Source: Prevotella sp. E13-17
Lineage (GTDB): Bacteria; Bacteroidota; Bacteroidia; Bacteroidales; Bacteroidaceae
Assembly (NCBI RefSeq): GCF_022024035.1
Contig: NZ_CP091787.1
Coordinates: forward strand, 124,001 to 188,000
Direction: 5' to 3'
DNA length: 64,000 nucleotides
The translations under genes were made by a program, and so were the position numbers. Within the stretch, counting starts at the first letter, position 1. Each line of letters opens with the position of its first letter. Below the pieces are notes generated by a model, which saw nothing but the letters and a program-made list of their open reading frames with translations, did no database searches and had not been told where the DNA came from. This document shows positions 17,892 through 25,222 of the stretch, piece after piece.

Positions 17892-17990
17892 ATGAAAATC
17901 AAAAGCAGGAAGAAAGCCATTGCGCTTTGTGCAGCCTTCGCCATCGCAGGTGTGGGCACGAACGTGCAATTCATATATATTAATCACTAA
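17892..17990 (+). CDS. NVEALA-like short peptide ORF (32 aa)
   Basis: This 32-residue ORF begins MKIKSRKKAIALCAAFAIAG and ends GTNVQFIYINH. It has a basic start, a hydrophobic stretch and a TNV at the likely cleavage region. That is the layout of the N-terminal half of Bacteroidales NVEALA-type small exported peptides, but the NVEALA core and Cys-rich C-terminus are missing. The upstream copy at 13841 shares its first dozen codons. The stop codon lies inside the left arm of a 15-bp hairpin (17987-18029), an arrangement seen in leader-peptide attenuators. Expression is unproven. Confidence 0.45.
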   Translation: MKIKSRKKAIALCAAFAIAGVGTNVQFIYINH

Positions 17991-18029
17991 AGAAGTCGTC
18001 ACATGACTACAAAGTGATGACTTCTTTAG
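17987..18029 (+). promoter_or_regulatory. 15-bp hairpin overlapping the short-peptide stop codon
   Basis: CTAAAGAAGTCGTCA (17987-18001) pairs with TGATGACTTCTTTAG (18015-18029), with one G-U pair, around a 13-nt loop. It includes the TAA of the 32-residue ORF and lies 29 bp before the start codon of the next propeller gene. There is no T tract, so an attenuator or mRNA-processing role is as likely as termination. Confidence 0.6.
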
Positions 18030-18058
18030 TCGCTGAAATATATAAATCTATTTGAAAG

Positions 18059-19216
18059 ATGAATAAGATTTGTTTAAAAAAAAGCATGACATGCTGTCTT
18101 GTGGCATTTGCATCCTTGTGTTATATTTCGTGCTCTCAGTCTATGTTTAACGCACTTGGTGACTATAAAAGGGAGGTCGTAAGACTCAAGCCAGATGCAG
18201 ACAATGAAGGGTTAAGACAGAATCAGTACACCGTAGATTCTGTTCGCGAATTATCGTTGCCGAGTGGGATGGAGTTGCATGAAGCCACAAAGATTGTTGT
18301 TAAGAACGGCAGAATCTATGTCATGGACTCGGAATTTGATAAGACGATATATGTTTTTGATACTTCAGGTAAGTTCTTGTTTCGTGCAGGCGAAAGGGGA
18401 AGAGCAAAGAACGAGTACATAGACGGACCTGCAGACTTTTTCGTCGATGACCATCGTCGTCTTCACGTTTTTGACAGTAATGCCTATAAGATAATCATCT
18501 TTAACGATTCTGGTAAAGTTGATAAGGTTGTTGATGTTGCGTATCTCCATCCGGAAGATTTTGGAATGCTGTCGAATAAGGAATACATGTTCGACTTTAA
18601 TATTAATAAAAATGAAAGCAACTCTGTCTTGGTGAAGTGTGATAAATATAATTATGTAGAACGGGAGCTGCTGCAGCGTGAAGACGTCTATACTTATGTT
18701 GCCTCACAGCAAACGTTTTATGCTAACGGTGATAGATTGTCCCATATACCGTTGTTGTCAGACTCGGTGCTGGTGTTTAAAGGTGATAGCCTTGAGAAAG
18801 TCGTAAAGTTCGATTTTAATGGCAGGTTCATTATGGACGAAGAACCCACTCTTGTTGTCGGCAAACATACCCCTAAGGAGATAAGTGCATATAAAGGGGT
18901 GAGAGGACTCGATTACTATCAAGAAACAGAAAACCTGGTTCTTTTAAGATATACGTATCAATCTGTCTGTACTTATTGGCTGTATAACAAAAAAAGTAAG
19001 AAAAGCATCACAAGTACTGCCTTGATAGATGGCTTCAGCGGTCTTTATAATTTCTTTGTGAATGAAAACCAAATTATTTCACTTGTGTTCGATACTGGTG
19101 AACCTTTTAGCAAAGAAATGTATGATTACGGTTATAACAGAGTGCCTGAGCAACTGCAGAGAATATACGATGGAAAGACAAAACTCCCGGCAGTAATCTT
19201 CTTTAGCGTAAAATGA
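18059..19216 (+). CDS. 6-bladed beta-propeller lipoprotein (3)
   Basis: The protein has 385 residues with lipobox YISC (ASLCYISCSQ, Cys about 25). The propeller begins with VRELSLPSGMELHEATKIVV and YVMDSEFDKTIYVFDTSGKF. The family turn is GERGRAKNEYIDGPADFFVD, followed by RLHVFDSNAYKIIIFNDSGK. Four further strand sets follow. It is the intact member of the second cassette, downstream of the 32-residue ORF and its hairpin. Base composition is as AT-rich as the rest of the array. Family assignment is good, function unknown. Confidence 0.8.
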   Translation: MNKICLKKSMTCCLVAFASLCYISCSQSMFNALGDYKREVVRLKPDADNEGLRQNQYTVDSVRELSLPSGMELHEATKIVVKNGRIYVMDSEFDKTIYVFDTSGKFLFRAGERGRAKNEYIDGPADFFVDDHRRLHVFDSNAYKIIIFNDSGKVDKVVDVAYLHPEDFGMLSNKEYMFDFNINKNESNSVLVKCDKYNYVERELLQREDVYTYVASQQTFYANGDRLSHIPLLSDSVLVFKGDSLEKVVKFDFNGRFIMDEEPTLVVGKHTPKEISAYKGVRGLDYYQETENLVLLRYTYQSVCTYWLYNKKSKKSITSTALIDGFSGLYNFFVNENQIISLVFDTGEPFSKEMYDYGYNRVPEQLQRIYDGKTKLPAVIFFSVK

Positions 19217-19302
19217 CATATCAAGTATACTTGTGCCAACCAAGAAATTGTCCAAAGTCATTTTGGCATTAATGAAATGAGAATTTATGAATAATAATTT
19301 GT

Positions 19303-20499
19303 ATGATGGTATTTAAGAATATCTTTTGTAAGGTCATAGGACTCTTTTTGTCCAGCTGTGTGTGTCTATTCGAGTCATGCGCAGAAGGCGAAATGGTTTC
19401 TAATGTTGTGTATGCAAATCTGAATAATGTTAAGTCGTTAACAGACAAGGATATTATTGATAGTGTTGACATCATCTCTCTACAAGGTACTGATTCGTGG
19501 ATTCAAAAAATTGATAAGGTTGTAGAATCTGATACTCTTCTGTATGTGATGGATCAAAAGAGCAAAGCTGTTTATGTGTTTTCTCATACAGGACAATTTC
19601 TCTCAAAAATATCTAATGTAGGACATGCTGCTAATGAATATATTGAGATAGACGATATTTTTGTTGATAAGCAAGATGGCTGTATCAACATATTGTGTGG
19701 GCTTGATAAGAAAATACTGAAATATAATGCTGCTGGTACCAAATTGCTTGAGGTTATAACTCTTCCAATGCCTTTCCGACGAATTGTTTCTTACAATGGC
19801 GGATATGTGGGATTTATGGGAAATTGCAGTGAGGATGGAAAAGCGTTTCATAACTTGTGGGTTATGGATAAGGATTTCAAAATCCTAAATTCATACGTTG
19901 ATATAAATCCCAATCTGGAAGGTATTTATAATAGTGATATTGCTACATTTTCCGAACATGAAAACAACTTGTATTTCTTTTCGAACTCAGGTAGGGAAGT
20001 CTATCGATTAAACGGCATCAGCTCTAAGCCGTCTTTGTCGTTTATGTTGGATTGTGGCGAAGCGAATCCTCATCACTTAACGGCTGAAGACTATTCTGAT
20101 TGGCAGCGTATGTTTGAGATTTCAAACAAGTATGTAATGAACATCAGTGATTTTAGGGAAACGGATAATTATATTATGTTTTATTACCTGTATCAGGGAT
20201 GTTATTATCTTACGGTCCAGAATAAAAAAGAAAACAACACTCAAACCTATAGGTTAGATACGTATTGTGGTGATTATCTTTTCGAGTTCGGACATGTTGT
20301 TGACATGACAGACGATGCAATTTATACATCAGTGCAGGCACAATCTGTTTATTATCCTTGGAAAGGTGGAGTTGAGTCTATGGATTTTGAAAAGCGTTAT
20401 CCTCAGCAAGTAAATAACATTAGAAAGAAGTTTAAAAATATCAACCCAGATGGGAATCCCTTTATAGTGAAATATTATTTATGCAAAACATTACGATAA
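19303..20499 (+). CDS. 6-bladed beta-propeller lipoprotein (4)
   Basis: The protein has 398 residues; two adjacent ATGs (19303, 19306) are equally possible starts. The lipobox is FESC after a hydrophobic stretch with two other Cys (LFLSSCVCLFESC), so the lipidated residue is probably the last of them. The entry VDIISLQGTDSWIQKIDKVV is followed by LLYVMDQKSKAVYVFSHTGQ and the family turn SNVGHAANEYIEIDDIFVD. The order and length match its neighbours. It lies 86 bp after the third propeller gene with no terminator visible between them, so co-transcription is likely. Confidence 0.8.
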   Translation: MMVFKNIFCKVIGLFLSSCVCLFESCAEGEMVSNVVYANLNNVKSLTDKDIIDSVDIISLQGTDSWIQKIDKVVESDTLLYVMDQKSKAVYVFSHTGQFLSKISNVGHAANEYIEIDDIFVDKQDGCINILCGLDKKILKYNAAGTKLLEVITLPMPFRRIVSYNGGYVGFMGNCSEDGKAFHNLWVMDKDFKILNSYVDINPNLEGIYNSDIATFSEHENNLYFFSNSGREVYRLNGISSKPSLSFMLDCGEANPHHLTAEDYSDWQRMFEISNKYVMNISDFRETDNYIMFYYLYQGCYYLTVQNKKENNTQTYRLDTYCGDYLFEFGHVVDMTDDAIYTSVQAQSVYYPWKGGVESMDFEKRYPQQVNNIRKKFKNINPDGNPFIVKYYLCKTLR

Positions 20500-20597
20500 C
20501 TAGGAAATATCTTCTCAAAGATTGTGACGTAGTAGAACGTGTAGACCGACATTCACAAAGTTCAAGGTGTATTAAAATAAAGCGTGATTAATTAATC

Positions 20598-20622
20598 GGG
20601 AGGGGCTATGGGGTCCCCTTCC
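20598..20622 (+). promoter_or_regulatory. GC-rich hairpin just before a BF3164-like gene
   Basis: GGGAGGGG (20598-20605) pairs with CCCCTTCC (20615-20622), including one G-U pair, across a 9-nt loop. It ends 11 bp before the preferred start codon (20634) and overlaps any ribosome-binding region. It may terminate upstream transcripts or limit translation of the gene. Confidence 0.5.
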
Positions 20623-20633
20623 TTATGCTAGAT

Positions 20634-21734
20634 ATGAAAAATATATTGTTTACTGTGGCATTGTGCATAGCCTTATGTTCATGCGACCTGTCGCACAGGT
20701 TTTACAATCCTGACATCCGAAGAGATAAAGATGTAAGAACCACCAGTGATACGCTTCAGTTAAGCGAAATGCAATCTCTGAATGCAGATGTATATAAACT
20801 ACTTTGCATAGATCGTTATCTGATTTTAGCCCAAAGGGATAAGGATGCCCTTTTTAGGGTGCTGGATACTTCGACCGAAAAAGAACTTGCCGTCTTTGGC
20901 CAATTGGGGCATGCACTCAACGAGTTTGGCAACTTCCCATTCTTCGAAGGTCAAATATATTGTCTGCGAGACGAAAAGGGACTGCCGCTGCTATTTGTGA
21001 AAGATGGGGCATGCACAAAGGTTATAGACCTAAGGCGGTCTGTTGCCACGAAGAAGTGTGTAGTGAAAAGTGTCATTAAAGGACAGAACAGAAGTGTTTT
21101 TCATAGCACGTTCTATTTGCCTGGTCAGAAACGTTTCATATACAAGCGAGTCAGTTACGATGACCCTAGAGACAATTTGTTCTACCCGCCAGAATTCTGT
21201 CTCATAGACGACGAAGAGAAGATATGGGATGTTTACCCCGATATAGTAAAACCCAAAGACTTCCCGCAAAGTACAGATGCAGATTATGATCAAATGTTGA
21301 TTGTGTCGCCAGACGGTCTTCATGTAGCCAGCGTGAATAGCAATATCGATATAACAACGATTTTTGATCTCAGCAAAAAGCAATCATTGGGTATTGTTAA
21401 TCCTGATAGCTACACGTATGAATTCCTGGAGAAGGAGATAACAGAGTCTAATGCTCATGAAAAGATTAGGCTCTACAACGTGTCTGCTTGCGCAGCTAGC
21501 GAAATCTTTGTTGTCTTGGAGAGTGGCAAAACCCTTGACGAGATCAACCGTGATGAAGACAGCGGAAGGGAAAACAAAGGCTTGAAGTTGTGTGGATATG
21601 ATTGGGATGGCAACTGCCAGTTTGCTTATTGTATAGACAAAAACATTTCTAATATTGCATACGATGATTCACACCATAAAATGTATGCGATAGATGTGGC
21701 AAGTGGAAAGTTATATGCCGGTATGTTGAAATAG
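20634..21734 (+). CDS. BF3164-like (TolB-like propeller) lipoprotein (2)
   Basis: The protein has 366 residues from the ATG at 20634; an ATG at 20625 adds three residues. The signal MKNILFTVALCIALCSCD has lipobox LCSC. The body matches the BF3164 group: SEMQSLNADVYKLLCIDRYL, then a blade with VFGQLGHALNEFGNFPFF (the G-x-x-x-NEF turn). Next comes a long segment on handling of the input value (VKSVIKGQNRSVFHSTF, VSYDDPRDNLFYPPEF), and a last blade NISNIAYDDSHHKMYAIDVA. The same DPRDNLFY/DSRDHIYF element occurs in the relative at 25223. It ends the first half of the array, facing a convergent gene. Confidence 0.75.
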   Translation: MKNILFTVALCIALCSCDLSHRFYNPDIRRDKDVRTTSDTLQLSEMQSLNADVYKLLCIDRYLILAQRDKDALFRVLDTSTEKELAVFGQLGHALNEFGNFPFFEGQIYCLRDEKGLPLLFVKDGACTKVIDLRRSVATKKCVVKSVIKGQNRSVFHSTFYLPGQKRFIYKRVSYDDPRDNLFYPPEFCLIDDEEKIWDVYPDIVKPKDFPQSTDADYDQMLIVSPDGLHVASVNSNIDITTIFDLSKKQSLGIVNPDSYTYEFLEKEITESNAHEKIRLYNVSACAASEIFVVLESGKTLDEINRDEDSGRENKGLKLCGYDWDGNCQFAYCIDKNISNIAYDDSHHKMYAIDVASGKLYAGMLK

Positions 21735-21769
21735 TGTTGATCTAAGATATAGGAAGAAGGAAGAACCCT

Positions 21770-21811
21770 GGGGATGGTTCTATTGATCAACAGATCACCA
21801 GAACCGTCCCC
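21770..21811. terminator. Bidirectional terminator-like hairpin between convergent genes
   Basis: GGGGATGGTTCT (21770-21781) pairs with AGAACCGTCCCC (21800-21811), with one G-U pair, around an 18-nt loop. It sits in the 97-bp gap between the stop codons of a plus-strand lipoprotein gene and the minus-strand phosphodiesterase gene. Confidence 0.6.
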
Positions 21812-21831
21812 ATGATCAAACTAGCTGTTGG

Positions 21832-22626
21832 CTATTGGCTGACGACGTTCACGGCACCCTTGGGGTTGTTGGTGGTGATGTAGTCGATGCCCATGTCGCG
21901 AAACTCACGGAAATGCTCGTCATTGTTAATCGTCCATACGTTTGTGTACATACCCAGCTCATGAGCCTCCTTCACCCATTCCGGATGCTCTTGGAAGACG
22001 GCGAGGTGGTAGTCCAGACCGGTGATGCCCAGCTTGTGGAGTTCTTTCGGCGTTATCCATCCGCTGAGGAAGGCTACACGGGCCGTCGGGTCGAGGCGTG
22101 CTATCTCTACGCAGGCGGCCAGGGAGAAAGAGATATACTCCACCTTCTTTTGCATGCCGGCCTTGCGCACGGCCTTCACGATCTGTCGCGCCGACTCGAG
22201 GTTCTGCTGTAGCGTGCGGCATTCCTTGATTTCGATGATGAGCTTCGTCGAGGTGGTGCTCTTCTTCAGCAGGGCAAGCATATCTTTCAGTTCGGGCATG
22301 TGTTCGCCATTCTTCAGAATGAGGGCGCGACACTCGTCGGCCGTGGCATCCTGCAGGGTGACACCGTCGTAGCTGGCATCGTGGTTGACGAAGAGGTGGC
22401 CGTCGCGTGTCAGCCAGATGTCTATCTCGCTGCCGTAGATGTCCATGTCGAGGGCGAGCTGCAGCGAGCGGCGTGAGTTCTGTGCAGACCCGTCGACATC
22501 CCAGTGGCCGCGGTGGGCGATGACTTGTGTGCCTTTGGGCGACAGGGGCTTTTCTTTTTCTTGTGCTTGAAGGGTTGCCGTCAGCATCGATAGGGTGAGG
22601 ATTGCGAAGATTTTCAGGGTTTTCAT
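21832..22626 (-). CDS. Secreted glycerophosphodiester phosphodiesterase family protein
   Basis: The protein has 264 residues with a signal peptide (LSMLTATLQAQ). It is predicted to hydrolyse glycerophosphodiesters to glycerol-3-phosphate and an alcohol in the periplasm. The GDPD-type TIM-barrel residues are visible: HRG at 38-40, SEIDIWLTRDG with E67 and D69 as metal ligands, and NHD with H82. Later segments LIIEIKE (about 132) and the C-terminal YTNVWTINNDEHFREF / YITTNNP are also typical. It is higher in GC than the propeller genes on either side, and on the opposite strand, so it interrupts the array. A weak promoter core, TAACTTCG on the minus strand, lies at 22715-22722. Confidence 0.9.
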   Translation of the reverse strand: MKTLKIFAILTLSMLTATLQAQEKEKPLSPKGTQVIAHRGHWDVDGSAQNSRRSLQLALDMDIYGSEIDIWLTRDGHLFVNHDASYDGVTLQDATADECRALILKNGEHMPELKDMLALLKKSTTSTKLIIEIKECRTLQQNLESARQIVKAVRKAGMQKKVEYISFSLAACVEIARLDPTARVAFLSGWITPKELHKLGITGLDYHLAVFQEHPEWVKEAHELGMYTNVWTINNDEHFREFRDMGIDYITTNNPKGAVNVVSQ

Positions 22627-22784
22627 TTTGTTGGTCTTTAATGTTAAATGGTTATATTATTATTTCCAAATGAGTGATCACGTGGATGATACAATCCTAT
22701 GGATAATTTGGTTGCGAAGTTACGAAATATTCTTCAAGTAGGCTTTGATATGACAGACTTTAACATGATATAGTGCACATTTTT

Positions 22785-22844
22785 ATCAAAAAAAAGAGGG
22801 TTCTTCACAGGAATGCCGGTATCACGCCATTCCTGTGAAGAACC
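22785..22844 (-). terminator. Strong minus-strand intrinsic terminator with no gene feeding it
   Basis: A perfect 17-bp stem (22799-22815 with 22828-22844; core GGTTCTTCACAGGAATG) has a 12-nt loop. On the minus strand it is followed by CCCTCTTTTTTTT. This is a textbook rho-independent terminator for leftward transcription. The 540-bp gap from 22627 to 23166 holds no gene that I can support. The only leftward reading frame entering the hairpin (to about 23005) has no recognisable product, so a small RNA is an alternative. Confidence 0.6.
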
Positions 22845-23118
22845 AGATTTGTTTTTGAAATCTTTGTAAAGGTGGCTATTATAGAAATAATAACTTCAAA
22901 GTTGTGCTGGGCGTGAAAAACATAGTGGTAAATTGAATTTTGAAAGATTATGGAGGAGATTAAATGTCGAAAATGGAGATAAATGAAGTATTTTCGGTAA
23001 TACATTTCTTGTTGACTGAAAAATGTAAGTAGCAGATAATCATTTACTTATATTTTGTATTATCAGAAAACCATTAATACAAACCGTTATTCGATATGAA
23101 AATGTCAAAATAATGTGA

Positions 23119-23126
23119 TATCTTTG
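23119..23126 (+). promoter_or_regulatory. Promoter core (TATCTTTG) for the second half of the propeller array
   Basis: TATCTTTG fits TAnnTTTG and lies 40 bp before the ATG at 23167. The -33 region has TTATTCG rather than a clean TTG. It would start the transcript carrying the MauE-like gene and the following lipoproteins. Confidence 0.6.
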
Positions 23127-23166
23127 CAACGACTAAAGACCAATAATACTTTAACCAAGTATTCTC

Positions 23167-23526
23167 ATGAAGAATATAGTAGCAAATGTTCCTAATTGCG
23201 TCAATGAATTTCTTTTGAAGTTCGTTGGTACTATCTTTGTTTTATCAAGTATATTTAAGTGGATTGGCCTCCGCTCATTTGCTTATACAGTAAATGACTG
23301 GCTGTATTTGCCAGTGATGTGCTATTTTACCTATATCACGTATGTTAATGTGGTGAGCCTTTATGGTCAGATAGAGTCGTGTGGTTGCTTTGGCGAAGTG
23401 ATACACTTTACGCCAGCTGAGTCCTTTTATAAGAATGTGGTGTTGTTAGGACTATCGATAGTCGTCTGTATCCTGTTATTGATGCCAATCCTAAGTTCCA
23501 TAAACTCTACCAAATGTATAAATTAA
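23167..23526 (+). CDS. Compact MauE/DoxX-like redox-associated membrane protein
   Basis: The protein has 119 residues and about three membrane segments (about 18-33, 45-63 and 88-108). The motif ESCGCFGEVIHFTPAESFYK (C72, C74) is the hallmark of MauE/DoxX-type proteins that support disulfide or quinone chemistry. Members are usually about 130-150 residues with four segments. Here the link between the first segment and the CGCFGE loop is short, as if one membrane segment had been deleted in frame. MauE-like proteins near NVEALA peptides and propeller lipoproteins would fit oxidation of Cys-containing exported peptides. That link is inference. Confidence 0.65.
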   Translation: MKNIVANVPNCVNEFLLKFVGTIFVLSSIFKWIGLRSFAYTVNDWLYLPVMCYFTYITYVNVVSLYGQIESCGCFGEVIHFTPAESFYKNVVLLGLSIVVCILLLMPILSSINSTKCIN

Positions 23527-23569
23527 TCGCTTGATGAATGAATGTTCACTTGCGAAAGATCAGTTATAT

Positions 23570-24691
23570 ATGTATAATAACACCTTTAGAAAAACCAGAA
23601 ATACATTATTTGTAATTTCATTAGTGACGATGTCATATCTGTTTTTCTCATGTGCAAGCAGAGATATAGATACAGAGGCACTTGTTTTAAATGTTGAATT
23701 TAATATGAGCAAAAATACTCCATTCAGAGTGTCCCAGATGATTGATACCGTTTCTTTTATACAACTAGACGACTCTTGCTTAATAGGATTTATTGACGAA
23801 CTGAAAGTTTTTGATAAGAATCTATTTGCCTGTGATAAACATGCTGGTGTAATCTATTGCTTTAGTATGGAAGGGAAACTCATTAGAAAAATTGATTGTA
23901 AAGGTCGAGCTAGAAATGAGTATGTTTCAATTAGTAATATGGATGTTTCGCAGACAACAGGCGAAATTATAATCTTGGATGCCATGACGAATCGATTTGT
24001 TGTTTTTTCAAAGGATGGCGATTATCTGCGTGATATTAAATGTGAAGACGTTGTTAGGGACTTTACAGTGATGTCAAATGGCGATTATTTGATGTACACC
24101 CCGGATTATATCGAAAATGCACGACGAGGCCTTTGGCTTTGTGATAGTCTTGGCAGATATAAAAAGCATTTAGTTTCTATTTCTGATGATTTCAGAAGTG
24201 GAGGAATATATCCAGACTATTTGATTCATATAGGCAGAGACAGTGTTGGTTTAATGGGGGGAGAAGATAAAGACAATATTTATCTGGTTCATGGTGATTC
24301 TGTAAAAACACAATATCACATAGATTATGGATTCTCCATTCCTTCACAATTAGCTAGCGACCCACTATCAGATTACGAAAAGCATCAGGGTGAAGTCTAT
24401 ACGAAATATTCTTATTTTGAAAATCGCAAGTGGCTGATGTTTTCTTCTTCTAATATGGAAAGTACAATAACAACGATTTATGATAAGATTAATAAAAAGC
24501 AATATGACATCTCGCGCCAAGAAGATATCATTAATGATAAGGAACTTTATGGGCATATGATGTATCTGAATAACGAACTCATGATATGCATGATGTTGCC
24601 AGATAGTCAAAATAAGGAGGCTATAAGAAGAATGATGCCCAATTTTAAATCAAATACAAACCCAATATTAGCAATATACACAATTAAATAG
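23570..24691 (+). CDS. 6-bladed beta-propeller lipoprotein (5)
   Basis: The protein has 373 residues from the ATG at 23570. Earlier in-frame starts (TTG 23531, ATG 23534) would give an unusually long stretch before the hydrophobic core. The lipobox is FFSC (LVTMSYLFFSCAS). Entry is VSFIQLDDSCLIGFIDELKV, then a blade VIYCFSMEGKLIRKIDC and the family turn KGRARNEYVSISNMDVS, followed by IIILDAMTNRFVVFSKDGDY. Further blades run to the C-terminal NPILAIYTIK. It follows the MauE-like gene by 43 bp and should be co-transcribed with it. Confidence 0.8.
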   Translation: MYNNTFRKTRNTLFVISLVTMSYLFFSCASRDIDTEALVLNVEFNMSKNTPFRVSQMIDTVSFIQLDDSCLIGFIDELKVFDKNLFACDKHAGVIYCFSMEGKLIRKIDCKGRARNEYVSISNMDVSQTTGEIIILDAMTNRFVVFSKDGDYLRDIKCEDVVRDFTVMSNGDYLMYTPDYIENARRGLWLCDSLGRYKKHLVSISDDFRSGGIYPDYLIHIGRDSVGLMGGEDKDNIYLVHGDSVKTQYHIDYGFSIPSQLASDPLSDYEKHQGEVYTKYSYFENRKWLMFSSSNMESTITTIYDKINKKQYDISRQEDIINDKELYGHMMYLNNELMICMMLPDSQNKEAIRRMMPNFKSNTNPILAIYTIK

Positions 24692-24720
24692 TTATGAACA
24701 CATTTATTAAAGAGATTCTT

Positions 24721-25095
24721 ATGAGAAAAACAACTGTTACAATTTCTATGGTGTGCATTTCCTTCGCATTTTTCATATCATGCCAAAAAACGAGTAGTTT
24801 AGAAGACGGTAATTATAACGTTGTTAGTATTGAATTCCAAGATTCTGTATCATTTGAGGATATGAAAGATGATATAGCAAAGATTGAAAGATTTCAAATA
24901 AAAGACAATGAGATTATTCTCTTACAGGGCGAACGATATAATTATTGCCTCCGTGATGATAGTATTTTCGTAAGTGGAGATGGCATGCAAAAGTGTTATA
25001 AATACGAGAAAATATTATCTTCAGCCGGTACAGAATACGTGCTGACAAACGAAAATGATAGCAAAATAAAGAGACTGAAAATTTTCAAGGAATAA
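24721..25095 (+). CDS. Small lipoprotein of unknown function
   Basis: The protein has 124 residues from the ATG at 24721, chosen over 24694 because AAAGAGA sits 5-11 bp upstream and it yields a standard lipoprotein signal (MRKTTVTISMVCISFAFFIS, lipobox FISC). The mature part, SLEDGNYNVVSIEFQDSVSF then FQIKDNEIILLQGERYNYCL, looks like a small single beta-sheet domain. No family is recognised. It lies between propeller 5 and a BF3164-like gene. Its stop codon TAA overlaps an ATG (TAATG) that begins a 24-codon frame. Confidence 0.6.
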   Translation: MRKTTVTISMVCISFAFFISCQKTSSLEDGNYNVVSIEFQDSVSFEDMKDDIAKIERFQIKDNEIILLQGERYNYCLRDDSIFVSGDGMQKCYKYEKILSSAGTEYVLTNENDSKIKRLKIFKE

Positions 25096-25169
25096 TGTAC
25101 ACATGTGGAAAGACACGAGGTGGTCGTATTCCCGGAACGGCTTCAAGTAAGTGTTATGAAATTAAATAA
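25095..25169 (+). CDS. Possible 24-residue Cys-containing peptide, coupled to the upstream stop
   Basis: The ATG overlaps the stop of the preceding lipoprotein gene (TAATG), a typical reinitiation layout. The frame encodes MYTCGKTRGGRIPG, then TASSKCYEIK, with two Cys and an RGG. In content it resembles the short Cys/Gly-rich tails of NVEALA-type exported peptides, but it has no signal of its own. It may be the degraded end of such a gene or chance. It is followed by the hairpin at 25178. Confidence 0.25.
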   Translation: MYTCGKTRGGRIPGTASSKCYEIK

Positions 25170-25177
25170 CCTGAATT

Positions 25178-25204
25178 GCAGAGCCCATAAATCGTGGGTT
25201 CTGC
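25178..25204 (+). promoter_or_regulatory. 10-bp hairpin before the last BF3164-like gene
   Basis: GCAGAGCCCA (25178-25187) pairs with TGGGTTCTGC (25195-25204), with one G-U pair, around a 7-nt loop. It ends 18 bp before the ATG at 25223. The position relative to the gene is like that of the hairpins at 17987 and 20598. Confidence 0.55.
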
Positions 25205-25222
25205 TATAAATATAAAGTTAAA

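Noticed and set aside
21835..22372. Plus-strand open frames opposite the phosphodiesterase gene
   Set aside because: They are antisense to a clear GDPD coding region with its catalytic motifs; they have no signals of their own.
22805..23005. 66-codon minus-strand frame running into the strong hairpin
   Set aside because: Its C-terminus is encoded by the hairpin itself, with no promoter (CAAAnnTA on the plus strand) in the region and no homology; a small RNA is more likely, if anything.
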